Source: Chondrilla cf. caribensis
Taxonomy: Eukaryota > Porifera > Demospongiae > Chondrillida > Chondrillidae
Direction: 5' to 3'
Assembly: GCA_964020155.1 (NCBI GenBank)
Contig: OZ026556.1
Location: 4,988,267 to 5,052,266, forward strand
Length of the DNA stretch: 64,000 nt
Of the stretch, positions 51,616 to 62,011 are shown piece by piece. Position 1 is the first letter of the stretch. Every line of letters begins with the position of its first letter. The notes beneath the pieces were generated by a model that was not told the origin of the DNA, ran no database searches, and saw only the letters and a program-made list of their open reading frames with translations. The position numbers were made by a program, and so were the translations under genes.

Positions 51616-54348
51616 CGTGTGTGTGTGTGTGCGTGTGCGCGTGTGTGTGTTGTGTGTATGTGTGTGTGTGTGTGTGTCGTGTGTATGTGTGCCACATAAG
51701 TAGTGTTTGTGTATCTTCAGTGTGGGGCATGTACCTTGAGCAGTCTGTAGACACAGGCTCTGCTTCTCCCCCAGCTGTCTCTCCCCTCTGTGCCAGTGTT
51801 CATAAGGGCTGCTGGTGTCTATGAGGTGGACTATCGGATCATCACAGCCTGTCGGGATGCCTGCGTGTACACCTTCAAGAAGTAAGATGGGGTAGTTGTC
51901 ACTCCCAGGTGTCTGGACTGATATCCCATTGTACCCTTCCACCCCCCACCCCCACAGGGGCTCCATAGAGCCAAAGAGTTGTGTACACCTCACATCACAG
52001 CCATGTGGACTGCAAAGGATTGGAAAAACCACCATTGTTGGTACTATGGACAACAAGCTATCATGCTATGCTGGACGAGTGGGTACCATTGTATTGTCAC
52101 CCAGGGGGGTGGGGCTGTTCATTGTGCTTGCTATCTTTAGGGGAAATCCCTGTGGACCATCACCCTCCCAGCTGCTATTACTACCATGGAAGTCATGGAC
52201 CACAAAGCCAGAGGATTCAAAGCAGGTTAGCATGCTGAATGTGCTTACCACTGCACTGGGTTGAGTAGTGTGTGTGTGTGCATGCGTGTGTCTGTGCATG
52301 TATGTACTTGTAGGTGTAGTGCAACTTGACAAGCTTCATCTGTTTTATCGGCTTGCGAATGTAATTACACACCTCTCCTCCATCACATTTTTAGTTTTGG
52401 TAGGTTTGAAGAACTGTGAAGTGCGTGTCTACAAGGACAAGTACCTGGTGAACACATTGAGGACGGATGTACGTGAGATGCACAGTTATGCAATGCAACC
52501 CATGAATTGTGCAACACACACCCAAATTGTGCAACTGCCCCAATAGTTACATGGTATGTACAGTATGTATCCTGTCACCAGGATGTGGTGGTGGGGTTGA
52601 AGTTCGGCCGCTTCAGTCGTGAGGAGAGTGGTCTTGTAATGGTGACGCAGAATGGATCACTTATTGTCAAGTTGTTGAAGAGAACTGTAAACTTCGAAGG
52701 GAGCGAACTGGCAAGTGGCCCACCTCCTGCTCAGTCAACCAAACTGAATGTTCCTAAAAAGACAAAGATATTTGTAGAACAGACGCAAAGAGAGAGAGAG
52801 AACTCAACAGGTGGGTGGCTTAATTTGTTTCTGATGACACTTCTGATCACAACTCCTTCATAACTGATCACTACTCCTTCATGACTGATCACCACTCCTT
52901 CATGACTGATCACCACTCCTTCATGACTGATCACTACTCCTTCATGACTGATCACTACTCCTTCATGACTGAGCACCACTCCTTCATGACTGATCACCAC
53001 TCCTTCATGACTGATCACCACTCCTTCATGACTGATCACTACTCCTTCATGACTGATCACCACTCCTTCATGACTGATCACTACTCCTTCATGACTGATC
53101 ACCACTCCTTCATGACTGATCACCACTCCTTCATGACTGATCACTACTCCTTCATGACTGATCACTACTCCTTCATGACTGATCACCACTCCTTCATGAC
53201 TGATCACCACTCCTTCATGACTGATCACTACTCCTTCATGACTGATCACTACTCCTTCATAACTGATCACTACTCCTTCATGACTGATCACTACTCCTTC
53301 ATGACTGAGCACCATTCCTTCATGACTGATCACCACTCCTTCATGACTGATCACTACTCCTTCATGACTGATCACCACTCCTTCATGACTGATCACCACT
53401 CCTTCATGACTGATCACCACTCCTTCGTGACTCGCTGAACTTGATTCTCATTCATCTGTTGTAGCTATGCACATTGCGTTTCAGCACGATCTCTACCGAC
53501 TTAAACTGGAAACTGCTCGGGCTTATGTCAGTTCTCTCTCAAAGAGAATGCTTCCCATCTCCACCTCATCCTCAAGTTCTCTAAAGATCACTGCCCAGGT
53601 GAGTCTTTATGCACGTCAAGTAATGTGGACTCAAGTACATTAAATGGTTGCTAAGCACCTCACTCCACCCCCACATTAACTGGTTGCTAAGCACTTCACT
53701 CCATCCCCACATTAACTGGTTGCTAAGCACCTCACTCCCCCCATATCAACTGGTTGCTATGCACGTCACATTGGTTGGCCGCTGTACCTCTGTCTTCCCA
53801 TTGGTCCATGACTCACAGGTTCAGGGATTGGGTCCCCTGTTCAAACTCAGTGTCACCATCCACAACACCTCACACAGCGAATGTGCACACAACCTAATGC
53901 TGATCTTCCGGTGGGAGGAAGGACTGTACAACGTCCAAAGGGCTGTTATAAAGGTACTTGCCATAGAAGACCACATTCACATGTGAAATCCGTTTCATGG
54001 ACAAAAGTACTGGACTCATTTGTAATTATTATTCTGTGTAACCTTTGTTGTCACAGTTACCACTATTGGTTCCTTCCTTGAGTTATGACTTTGAGAACAT
54101 GATTGAGTGTTTGGATGCCAACGGCCGAACATCTCCAATCAAGGTACATGAGTACACATGCACACACATCGTTAATTCTAATTACATTGCACTATAACAC
54201 TTGTACTGCTATGGCACCTACTAATGACCACCAGCTGATGGTGGTATTATATTTGAGTGGAAGGTGTGTTTTGTGTAATTTGATGAAGGTTACAGTTTCA
54301 CCAAGCATCTAATCATGCTCATGTGTTTCTCACAGTACAACAGGCTAG
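47317..54348 (+). CDS. BBS1: BBS1, BBSome beta-propeller subunit
   Basis: Nineteen phase-consistent exons: 47317-47438, 47517-47593, 47813-47847, 48146-48203, 48320-48409, 48500-48624, 50350-50396, 50467-50508, 51362-51566, 51775-51881, 51958-52078, 52141-52225, 52395-52468, 52582-52810, 53465-53598, 53819-53953, 54057-54143, 54235-54263, 54336-54348; 604 residues (human 593). Close matches include [78 protein letters not shown] and [20 protein letters not shown]. The first two thirds form the beta-propeller and the end a GAE-like domain ([18 protein letters not shown]). BBS1 is the BBSome subunit that contacts ARL6-GTP and cargo on ciliary membrane. The two last tiny exons are less certain. 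Five introns hold minisatellites, one of 1.7 kb. Confidence 0.96.
47862..48030. repeat. 19-bp minisatellite, BBS1 intron 3
   Basis: About nine copies of TGTGCCTGTGTGGAGTGGG, starting about 14 bases after the donor at 47848. Confidence 0.92.
48630..50308. repeat. 26-bp minisatellite, about 64 copies, BBS1 intron 6
   Basis: Unit: TGGTGGATGTGGAGTCC plus TATGGTGTA, with variants TTGAG/TCGAG and TCAGG/TCGGG scattered in a higher-order mix. It begins within about six bases of the donor at 48625 and fills nearly the whole 1.7-kb intron. It yields many spurious open frames. Confidence 0.96.
50731..50876. mobile_element. pogo/mariner-like MITE copy 2 (BBS1 intron 8)
   Basis: Homologous to 24768-24946: it starts GCAGTAAATTCTGTTAATC, shares CACAATTTCTCAGTACCAAT, and ends CGGATTAGCAAGGATTCACT. 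The ends are more eroded than in copy 1. Confidence 0.75.
51050..51290. repeat. Dispersed repeat copy 1 with 8-bp TACCCTGR array
   Basis: A T-rich stretch, then CTGGGTGCCACCTGTAG, CAATGGCTA-like and CCCCAGGCTAACTAAG, followed by a TACCCTGG/TACCCTTA array (51176-51280). The same order occurs near 62790-62910. Confidence 0.75.
51567..51690. repeat. (GT)n tract beginning at the BBS1 exon 9 donor
   Basis: Exon 9 ends GTAAAA and intron 9 begins directly with GTGTGTGTGT, interrupted by GTTC and GTATGT. Confidence 0.93.
52850..53432. repeat. 21-bp minisatellite, about 28 copies, BBS1 intron 14
   Basis: Unit: CTGATCACYACTCCTTCATG plus A, starting about 40 bases after the donor at 52811. The multiple-of-three unit makes a spurious repetitive open frame on each strand. 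Confidence 0.95.
53645..53765. repeat. About 37-bp minisatellite, 3 copies, BBS1 intron 15
   Basis: Unit contains GGTTGCTAAGCACCTCACTC and CCCACATTAACT; it starts about 45 bases after the donor at 53599. Confidence 0.88.
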
Positions 54349-54716
54349 ATGGCTGCATGAGTGTGTATCCAAAATATTATCGTTTTGTAGATTTTGGTTC
54401 ACAGAGAAGGCACACTTGCTCCCCTTCTCATGGCAACGGTTGACATGCCGATCAGTGAGAGCCTTGTTATCGCCTAACTACACCCAACCTCCCAGCACAC
54501 CTCATCTGCATTTGTGCTGTGTGTGCTGTGTGTGGGTATGTGAGGTGTGTTGTTACTGTTTGCAACTAACTCGAATCCATTTAACTGTATAGTGCATTTC
54601 AATGGCTTTCATCATTAACTCAATCACAACAAATCATTCAGCATGCCAAGGGAATGCTCACACAATGAGCAGAATAAAATTAATACATGAATATTGATAC
54701 ACTATAATAGAAATAT
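54349..54716. other. BBS1/ankyrin-SOCS tail-to-tail region
   Basis: 368 bases with both 3' UTRs. AT-rich near 54660-54716, with AATAAAAT at 54672. No gene seen. Confidence 0.45.
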
Positions 54717-56328
54717 TCATTTTAAAAGAGATTCTTTCAATGTCACATCTGGATTGTTCGTGACTTCAATTGGCTGTGGTAATGGACAGAAAGTCAATTC
54801 ACTTGGGGAAGCTTCTCTGAAGAGAACATAGTTGTGAAGTTCTTCTGTCAACCCCATCTTTATGGACCAGGTCTCCACCTGACCGGGTCCCCAGGTCCTT
54901 CTCAAGGCCACCCGAGAGAGGCTCTTCAGAGAGCGGGGCTGTCCTGCAGTTGAGACAGACACAAAAGGACTACAATGAAAACACACTCACTGATACACAC
55001 TGGCACACCACCAACTGTGTGTGGTGAGAATTTATAGCTGAATCAGCATAAAGACACGCAATGTGATGTAAGTACTGCAGCGTAGCAGACAAAACTTGTT
55101 TATGCTTTGAAAACAACATTAGAAATCCTACAGCAGTCTTAGACAACAGAATCCTGTATGGGACAGATCTCCCACGTCAGCAATTCAACAAGATTCCATT
55201 ACTGAAAATAGATTCAACACTTTGTATCTACAAGTTACTATGGCAACAACATGAATGTTTGAACAGCTGATAAAAGACTACAACTGAGACAACATTCTAC
55301 AGCCACCATCATGCTAGTGGGTTAAGTTACACTCACGCCACATTTTTGCTGCCATGGCAACTAGTGATAAACGTGACGGTCTCTTTTCGGATTGTAGTTT
55401 TCTTGGAGGATGCTGTGCTCCAAATTCCAACAGGATTTTCACGGCATCAATACAGTTGTTGTCAATGGCAACATCAAGGGGAGTGGTTCCATCTTTAGTG
55501 CGGTCATTTGGATTAGCCCCGTCATCCAGGAGGGTCAGTAATGCCGAGATATCTCTGTGAGCTGCGATGTGCAGTGCTCTGTACCCTGATTTGTGCTCTG
55601 TTATCCACGGGTCACAGCCATAGCTGAGAAGGTCCACCATCACTTCAACGTGACCTTTGCTGACGGCCAGCATCAGAGGGGTCTGACCCCACGATTCTTG
55701 AGCATCTGCGTTTGCCCTGTACTGCAGTAGAACTCGCACACAGTTCAGTTTACCGTGATGAGCAGCCAGGTGGAGAGGGGTGATTCCAAACTTGTTAGCT
55801 GGGTTCACCCTGGCTCCAGACTCCAAGAGTATTCGCACTGCATCCGCTTTGGAGCGGATCACAGCCGCGTGCAGTGGAGTGTAGCCCTCCACATTGGCAG
55901 CATTCAGCTTCATCCCTGAGGGGTACAACCGTGACAACGACAGTTCACTAGAGACAGGAACACCGAACAAACAAAACATATCCTTATATAGTTCAATTGG
56001 TAACAATAGGTACTCCACCCATTTATGGTGTAACAGATAGCAGAATTTGTTGAAATACTGCCCAAAATAACATAGCCTTTCTGGTGACTGTTGAACACTG
56101 TAATGGCTTGTGATAAAATGTACCAAAGGTATACACTGAGAGACCATGTTATTTCCCCCATTGAGCACCTGTATTATTGGCTACATGATACCACCAGAAC
56201 AACATGCTAATTGTGAGACCACCGTAGACTGGGAAATGTTGCATCATCCAAGCAGAGTCATACACAAGAATAGTGTCTACACATGAACAGATTGTGACAG
56301 GTCATAATTATCTACTCTATGGAAGGTG

Positions 56329-56386
<58 letters not shown>

Positions 56387-56433
56387 CAGGAACAACAAAA
56401 ACAAACACTTTCTATCACTATAGACAAGGATTG

Positions 56434-56473
<40 letters not shown>

Positions 56474-56499
56474 ATAGATACTCTATACTACACACACAC

Positions 56500-56533
<34 letters not shown>

Positions 56534-56561
56534 CATAGATACTCTATACTACACACACACA

Positions 56562-56595
<34 letters not shown>

Positions 56596-56870
56596 ACAGA
56601 TACTCTACTACACACACACACACACACTGTACATCCGCACGTAGTCTACAGAGACCACACAACCATCTACATACCTTTCAGGACTAATACTTCGACACAT
56701 TTGACATAACCACCCTCAGCAGCATAATGCATTAAACCATTTCCTTTTTCATCCTTGTAAAGAAGTACCTCGTTACCCCCACTTAGATGGTAGTGTAGGT
56801 CTTCAACGCGGCCCTCCTTGGCCGCCCAGGCTGCAAACCTACCCTCGCCAGCACTAGCTCCCTGTCCCAT
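54717..56870 (-). CDS. Ankyrin-repeat protein with divergent SOCS box (ASB-like)
   Basis: Three phase-consistent exons on the minus strand: 56675-56870, 55337-55915, 54717-54943; 333 residues. It begins MGQGASAGEG, a candidate N-myristoylation site. Six ankyrin repeats follow, with cores GNGLMHYAAEGG, GYTPLHAAVIRSK, GITPLHLAAHHGK, GQTPLMLAVSKGH, GYRALHIAAHRDI and GTTPLDVAIDNNC. The C-terminal SLKSLSRVALRRTWG looks like a SOCS box. In ASB proteins this box binds elongin B/C and cullin 5, making a substrate receptor of a ubiquitin ligase. Here the BC-box Cys is Ser and the LPLP Cul5 box is missing (GLTEELHNYVLF), so ligase assembly is uncertain. Intron 1 holds CA-rich repeats near its 5' end. 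It is head-to-head with a SOCS gene. Confidence 0.85.
56328..56635. repeat. CA/GT-rich composite repeat, ASB-like intron 1
   Basis: A (GT)n tract at 56328-56385, then three copies of a (CA)n block plus CCATAGATACTCTATACTAC (56437-56633). The latter begins about 40 bases inside the intron on the gene strand, where it reads GT. Confidence 0.92.
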
Positions 56871-57139
56871 GTCGACTTTACGGGACGGTCACATGATTTG
56901 TGGGCGTTTTCGAACATAAACTCTACAGGGTTATACTCTTCCTAAAATTCCGACTCCAGTGTAAGGAGTACGTTACAAAGGTCTACAAATCAGCTTTCCG
57001 CGCTTTCGTAGGTTTATCTTCGTCTCAAACGTGGAACCAGAAGTCGTTTTGTTTAAGACAGTGGATTTGGAGTTAATTCAACCCGATTAGTCCTCGAGAG
57101 CGGCTATTAATCTTTCGTGTTTGTATCCCCTTGATAAAT
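56871..57139. promoter_or_regulatory. Head-to-head region between two SOCS-box genes
   Basis: 269 bases between opposed ATGs of the ankyrin/SOCS gene and the SH2/SOCS gene. TCACATGAT at 56889 is an E-box-like site. Shared regulation is inferred from position only. Confidence 0.5.
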
Positions 57140-57793
57140 ATGTTGATGTGTGCTTACGCGGAAGTAAGTGTTTCAGGCCACCAAAGAAGGCATTCCTACG
57201 TGGAGATTGATCTAGACAAGCCAGAAGACCTGGTCTGTGTTACGCCTCGTCCCCAGAACAGTACTAGATCCCGAAAACAGAACAGTAAATTAAGAATGAG
57301 TATTGCTGATGTACTTCGCAATCTGAAGGACAGTGGCTGGTACTGGGGAGAAATATCCAAGGAGGAGGCTCACATGATGTTGGAAAACACAGCTGTGGGA
57401 ACGTTCCTGCTTCGCGACAGCACAGACGCCTGTCACTTGTTCACTTTATGTGTTCGTACTAAGCATGGCGTGCAGAACATTCGTGTTAACTTCAGTAGGG
57501 GGAATTTCAAGCTTGATTCTGTTTTCCCAGACCTACCAGCGTTTCATTCAGTTGTAGGACTGATAGAGTTTTACCTGGACGGCAAGGACAAGGACTTTTG
57601 TATCACCACCGACGACAACAGCGAGGAACAGGTTGTGCTGAGGAACCCCTTGTGGCATGAGGTACCTTCCCTCCAACATCTCTGTCGCCAGGTACTTCTT
57701 CGGAAGCTCTCGTATGATCCAATGAAGTGTAATCGACTCCCTCTCCCACAAAACCTTTGCGAATACCTCGTTGATTACTGTCCTCCTGTTTAA
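57140..57793 (+). CDS. SOCS-family protein 1 (SH2 + SOCS box)
   Basis: A single exon of 217 residues starting at the first ATG (MLMCAYAEVS); an ATG six bases downstream is also possible. The SH2 domain (about residues 65-165) starts GWYWGEISKEEAHMML, with the phosphotyrosine-binding Arg in GTFLLRDS, then FTLCVRTKHG and VNFSRGNFKLDS. The SOCS box is complete: SLQHLCRQVLLRK (BC-box with the key Leu and Cys) and NRLPLPQNLCEYL (Cul5 box LPLP). In animals these proteins bind tyrosine-phosphorylated receptors or JAKs and direct them to an elongin-cullin5 ubiquitin ligase, damping cytokine-type signalling. The order of domains and length fit the CISH/SOCS1-3 or SOCS6/7 types; which one cannot be said. 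Its neighbours on both sides also carry SOCS boxes. Confidence 0.93.
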   Translation: MLMCAYAEVSVSGHQRRHSYVEIDLDKPEDLVCVTPRPQNSTRSRKQNSKLRMSIADVLRNLKDSGWYWGEISKEEAHMMLENTAVGTFLLRDSTDACHLFTLCVRTKHGVQNIRVNFSRGNFKLDSVFPDLPAFHSVVGLIEFYLDGKDKDFCITTDDNSEEQVVLRNPLWHEVPSLQHLCRQVLLRKLSYDPMKCNRLPLPQNLCEYLVDYCPPV

Positions 57794-58879
57794 TTTACTG
57801 TATTAACTTTTTGTACATAGTCACATGTTTTGAAGATTATTGTGAGCTTAAAGTTAGTAATTTTTATCCTCATTGATTCTGCTGATAAAAAATTGTAGAT
57901 TATTTTGAATGTTAATTATGTGTTGTTTTATGCAAGGTACGACATGAAGGGACTTACCCTAATTTAAACATCTTTTGTAGTAATAATTATTTTCACAGGT
58001 AATGGTTATATTGGCTTACAGATTGATAAGTGGTGATCAATTAGTAGAGCAATCAGCATCTGAACACAACTGAGACTGTAGCTGCTAAATTATAATGTGT
58101 CATACATGACATGACCCTTGATTCTACTGTGACCTTTTTGCTATTGTAGCTATTTACACTGCACCTCTCAAGCATAGTCGAATTGCATTCCATTCTGAGG
58201 ACAACAGCTGATGAAACTTTGTCATTCATCAATGGTATTAGCTCTTCAGCTGATCAGCTGTCCTAAATGCGATAATGTTGATGGCAGCATAGATAATTGG
58301 ACTACGTAGTTCTACTATCTATGATGGCAGGGGCATGTTTTCATAGCCCATAGGTCTCGGGTAATCAGCAGTCACAAAGTATTTGCCTACACCCTGTACA
58401 CAACCTAATTGACCAACTGAAGCCACATGCGCGCCATCACCAAGTATAACAGCACTGTACGTCTCTATAGTAGTGCATGTAATTGTATGTGTCCATGCAT
58501 TTGTCATGTCGGTACACATGCATCCACGTTGGTGTTTGCTACGCTGGCCCGACTAACAGCAGCTAGGTGAATGTGTACAACAGGAGTACATTCCATACCA
58601 ATCACACTATAATATACATATGGATGTGTTGATTCATTTCAATCCACAATGTATTATTTTCAATAAGAATCAGGTCAAAAGTCACAATAGTTGAAATTAC
58701 AATAACCAATACACCCTGCCGTCAGTAAGACAACACAGATACATCGGTCGGGTCAATCACAGATACACAAATCAGACAGCACTATGGGATAAAAATGCAT
58801 TTAAATGTCCACAAAAAGTTGACAGATCACTTTCAATACACGAAGGGCGAATTGGTGAATTTTCTACAAAAAGAAAGTT
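57794..58879. other. Intergenic region between the convergent SOCS genes
   Basis: About 1.1 kb, AT-rich, with both 3' UTRs. No repeat array and no coding exon seen. Confidence 0.5.
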
Positions 58880-59497
58880 CTACTTGGACCCGGAGTCGTT
58901 GGATATCTCGCTCTGCCCCGTTCGTGTCGCTGTTGTCTGTTGGTTGGCGTATAGTGAAGCGTCGAAGTGAGGACTGGAGAGGATGTAGTCCTTGATGTGA
59001 GCAGGTAAGGGTAGACTCGATAACTCGTGCCTCGCGAACCTGTTGTACAGAGCTTTCCGGCACAAATGCTGGAGGGAGTTGGGCTTGGTATTACGCTTCA
59101 CGGGGTTGGTTAGAAAGAGGTCGACGTCTCGATGCGGCAAGTGCCCTCCCAGGACGCACACCGGTTCACCTTGCTTCGATGTCCGCACGGCATCTTCTAC
59201 GAGTAACATCACCGTCTGGTACATGGCCATGTTGGCCTGTCCTAAGCAGAGACTGAAGTAGCCCTTCGCGAAATCCACCCGAATCGACCCGAACGTTCCC
59301 TGTGACTTGAAGGTCAGAGTGTACGTTTCGAAGAAACGCGAGTCCGGATCTAAAGTGTCTCGCACGAGGAACGAGCCGTCTGGCTCCTGAGCGAGAACGG
59401 CCTCTGCTTCCTCTACGCTAATGGTCCCATAGTAGTAGCTACAGTTGGGCAATTCTCTTAGAGTTTCTTGGAGTCCACAACCGCCATGACGAGCCAT
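58880..59497 (-). CDS. SOCS-family protein 2 (SH2 + SOCS box)
   Basis: Coding exon of 205 residues from MARHGGCGLQ on the minus strand; the upstream open frame continues to 59545. An acceptor-like TCTTACTGCAG sits directly before this ATG, so a non-coding or short coding first exon may lie upstream. SH2: CSYYYGTISVEEAEAVLAQE, then the Arg in GSFLVRDT, then TYTLTFKSQGTFGSIRVDF. SOCS box: SLQHLCRKALYNRF and SSLPLPAHIKDYIL, complete. It shares fold and architecture with the SOCS gene at 57140 but only modest identity, so the pair is not a recent duplication. The N-terminus lacks a clear JAK-inhibiting (KIR) motif. The C-terminal tail after the box is long and polar. TCACGTGA lies about 300 bases upstream. 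Confidence 0.9.
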   Translation of the reverse strand: MARHGGCGLQETLRELPNCSYYYGTISVEEAEAVLAQEPDGSFLVRDTLDPDSRFFETYTLTFKSQGTFGSIRVDFAKGYFSLCLGQANMAMYQTVMLLVEDAVRTSKQGEPVCVLGGHLPHRDVDLFLTNPVKRNTKPNSLQHLCRKALYNRFARHELSSLPLPAHIKDYILSSPHFDASLYANQQTTATRTGQSEISNDSGSK

Positions 59498-59868
59498 CTG
59501 CAGTAAGAGAATGGAAGGGGCTTCTTGTAATGCCAGCACAACCACAACTAAACTAAAAAACTATACACCAGACAGCTACTAAAGTTTACCTTCAAATAAG
59601 CTAACACCGAGAAGTGCCTCTACGATAGGTCGTATTGTAAACAACCGTTTGAGGGCTTAAGTCCACTTGGAAACTTCTGACTCAGCTGTTTTAATAGCCA
59701 GAGCCAGGCCCTTGGAGACCAAGGGGCCTATACCTCCCGTTCGGAAGAGGAAAGAGGCCGACAAGCTGAATCAGCTGGCCTATATTTTCAAACTCACGTC
59801 ACGTGAACCAATCAAATTACAGCTATGCGAGACGACGCTAAATTCACTACCGCTAATTTCATAAAAGG
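59498..59868. promoter_or_regulatory. Upstream region of the second SOCS gene, overlapping the ATPAF2 3' side
   Basis: 371 bases between the SOCS ATG and the ATPAF2 stop, same strand. It contains TCACGTGA at 59799-59806 next to a CCAAT box (59808). It probably holds the SOCS promoter and perhaps its first exon. Confidence 0.45.
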
Positions 59869-61570
59869 TCATGTCAACAAAGTTAAAAGTTTCACAGCAT
59901 ACAGTTTGCAAGATAAATCTTCAAAGTCCATATCGTGGGACCATTCGACTTTACCCCATCTTTTTGCCTTTAAAGAACAAACAAAATAATGTATCCAAAA
60001 TACATGTCAAGTCTACAACATCACCATTGTGGTGTTAACGCGTGCACACAACCTGACCTGATACAGACTCTCCAGAAGTGAAAGTTCTGCTGCTCTTAGA
60101 ACTGTGATGTGGTCTTCACACATGGCCAGTGTGAGTATCAGTGACTTGGAGGATTCAACACCGTACGCAAAAGCTGTCACAAGAAGACTGCATATGAGTA
60201 TATGGGATATCACAGACCTCACAAAAATAGTGTGGCAACAGGCAAGATGTAACATGCCTGTCTACCCACTCACACGTGAGTTTCCAGTGATTCAAACCTT
60301 GTAAGTAATCAATTATCCTCGATATGTCTTTCCCAGGAATAGGCTGAGGCAGCAAATGCTCACTCACCTCCACATCAGTAGCTAGTCTGCGACAAAACAG
60401 GAGAGAAACGATAGTACACAAGCACATTAAGCAGCAAATAAAGGAAAGACAACAGAACACAGGGTGCTTGGCAGATTTATGGTTTCTGGTCTCAACTGCA
60501 CACGCACATCATAACCACATAAGGTGTAACTATCTCTGGGCATGAAACTGTACACATTATGTACAGTTGAATGTATTCACACTTGTACAAGTCAGCTGTG
60601 TGTGTATGAATCTGCTGTACAAGTGGGACAAGAAATGATAAATTCACTAAAAACTGAGGATACGAAGAAGGAATTATGACGTCAAGGAAAGGGCTCTGTG
60701 GGGGCCCAGTTTACACTGTGTGGTTGTCACCTACAAGTGCAGCATAAACCAGTCACGCCCATCCCTACAGAGCACCCAAGTGTTTGCACAGCCCATAACC
60801 ACTAGAATAGCACCCAATCGCAATCATATCCCTCCTACAGGCTGGGTACTATGCATTCAGGGAAGGGGCAGGTTACATCAGGTTTGTGATCAACAGACAT
60901 GTGATCCTGTGGGTAGGAATGACAGCTGATTCCTCACACCTAATGAGTAAACATTCTCTGCTGAATCAGCAAATTCAGACAATGAATAATGTTATAAGGA
61001 AAAGGTTAACCCTTTAAGATCCATGTCATCAGCTGAGTGTCACCATCCCACACGACCTCACAGATTTAATGAGGGAATTATCCTGGGGAAGTACGGCTCA
61101 ACAGGCAAGCTGACTCCATTTCTACAAATTATGGTGCTCACTTGGAATTGAACCAATTGACTACAGGGTACCACTCTTGATGTTGTAGCCTCACAAAGTC
61201 TTCACTGCCCTGACTTACACAACTGAAGACAGGAAGCTGAAATAAGAGCATGGCGAACAATCACACACAACATTCAGCTGCTTACCGCACCACATCGGTA
61301 TCCAGGTATGGGAGGAGGTAGTTGATCTGCTGTGAAGTATTTTTGTGTACTGGTTTGTCGATAGCTGTATTACACAGGTGGGTCTGGTGGGATCAGTGAA
61401 GCACAGTAGTTGTCAGCTGTTTCAAAACAGTTGTTGTGGAATACAACCTCTTTTCATTTGACAACATGTGCACAAGGACACATACCACATACAGGTATGC
61501 ACACATGAACACACACACACAGTCATACTTTTGCACATGCATGGATAAATAAACACATACACAAATATGA

Positions 61571-61669
<99 letters not shown>

Positions 61670-61946
61670 CTGTATACATACATATTTTGCCCAATTTCTT
61701 GATATATTCTGTACTTTATGTTGACTTCCGGTAAGATTTATAACCCTTTCATATTCAGTGGCCTAACTGTAGTGTGCATGTTTCTATTTCAAAACATTTA
61801 GACTGTGTTGTGATCACCCCCTTCTTGTCCCATCAATAACCAAACCTTCATGACAAATATTCCATATTCTATCCTATATAATGTACACTACTATTTTATG
61901 GAGTATTAATTAATGATGACGACAATGTGAAGAGAGAGATCCCACA

Positions 61947-62011
<65 letters not shown>

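Noticed and set aside
52731..53438. Repetitive open frames MTDHHSF and VVISHEG
   Set aside because: Both strands of the 21-bp minisatellite in BBS1 intron 14; the unit is a multiple of three without stops.
59667..59864. Plus-strand open frame of 65 codons
   Set aside because: No family match; it overlaps the promoter of the minus-strand SOCS gene and sits next to the last ATPAF2 exon.
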